From: Rickettsiaceae bacterium
GTDB lineage: Bacteria > Pseudomonadota > Alphaproteobacteria > Rickettsiales > Rickettsiaceae
Assembly (NCBI GenBank): GCA_017995275.1
Contig: JAGOJE010000073.1
Coordinates: 1-5,703 of the forward strand
Direction of reading: 5' to 3'
Length of the DNA stretch: 5,703 nt
Shown: in pieces, positions 5,631 through 5,703 of the stretch
Layout: each line of letters begins with the position of its first letter
Position numbering within the stretch: the stretch's first letter is position 1
Program-made: the position numbers and the translations under genes
Notes under the pieces: model-generated
Seen by the model: only the letters and a program-made list of their open reading frames with translations
What the model was told of the DNA's origin: nothing
The model's database searches: none

Positions 5631-5703
5631 ATGGCTTTAAAAAATTTTTTGAAAAATGTATTAGTAACTTTGTCTATGATTGTAGCTGTTTTATCTTCTA
5701 AAC
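5631..5703 (+). CDS. N terminus of an exported or membrane protein, truncated by window edge
   Basis: An open frame from ATG 5631 runs to the right edge (24 full codons, no stop). The translated N terminus has two Lys in a short polar n-region (MALKNFLKN) followed by a hydrophobic stretch of about 14 residues (VLVTLSMIVAVLSS), the pattern of a Sec signal peptide or first membrane helix. The product cannot be recognised from this. It follows the F0 operon by 71 bp and has a candidate promoter of its own, but no clear Shine-Dalgarno. It is not the start of atpH, which would lack a signal peptide. Confidence 0.6.
   Translation, partial: MALKNFLKNVLVTLSMIVAVLSSK

Noticed and set aside
1..5703. 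Possible mobile element, CRISPR array, toxin-antitoxin or other accessory system
   Set aside because: I see no long direct or inverted repeats, no transposase or integrase motifs, and almost all the sequence is taken by conserved housekeeping genes.

Overview
The window looks like core chromosome from a low-GC alphaproteobacterium, most probably a member of Rickettsiales or a relative. Five things point there: the A+T-rich composition (GC about one third, estimated by eye); the map-radC pair; the alphaproteobacterial RadC signature DVKPLAK; an F0 ATP synthase operon of the form atpI-atpB-atpE-b'-b that is not followed by the F1 genes; and a glycine-poor subunit c that, from memory, resembles the Rickettsia protein closely. 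The taxonomic call is an inference from family resemblance and no search was run.

All genes are on the + strand and tightly packed. (1) Positions 1-386 hold the 3' two thirds of a type I methionine aminopeptidase (map). (2) 394-1230 is radC, with an unusual 57-residue N-terminal extension. (3) 1227-2264 is a WecA/WbpL-type polyprenyl-phosphate sugar-1-phosphate transferase, which starts cell-surface glycan synthesis. (4) 2245-2547 is a DUF721/DciA-like protein. (5) 2564-3343 is a DsbA-family thioredoxin-fold lipoprotein. (6) 3324-5559 is the F0 operon: atpI, atpB (a), atpE (c), b' and b. (7) A 71-bp gap with a plausible promoter is followed by the first 24 codons of a signal-peptide-bearing protein that runs off the right edge.

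From map to b, neighbouring genes overlap or are at most 22 bp apart, so there is little room for internal terminators and co-transcription is likely. Four junctions overlap (4, 20, 20 and 14 bp), which suggests translational coupling. One of them links the DsbA-like lipoprotein to atpI. The F0 genes work together: AtpI probably assists c-ring assembly, a and c form the proton path, and b' and b form the peripheral stalk that holds F1. The other genes are a mixed housekeeping set (N-terminal Met removal, a RadC-family protein, glycan initiation, probable helicase loading, envelope thiol chemistry).

I see no mobile element, CRISPR array, tRNA, rRNA or undescribed multi-gene system. The noteworthy points are small: subunit c glycine replacements, the compensated His/Glu pair in subunit a, the RadC extension, the lipid anchor on the DsbA protein, and the two cross-functional 20-bp overlaps.
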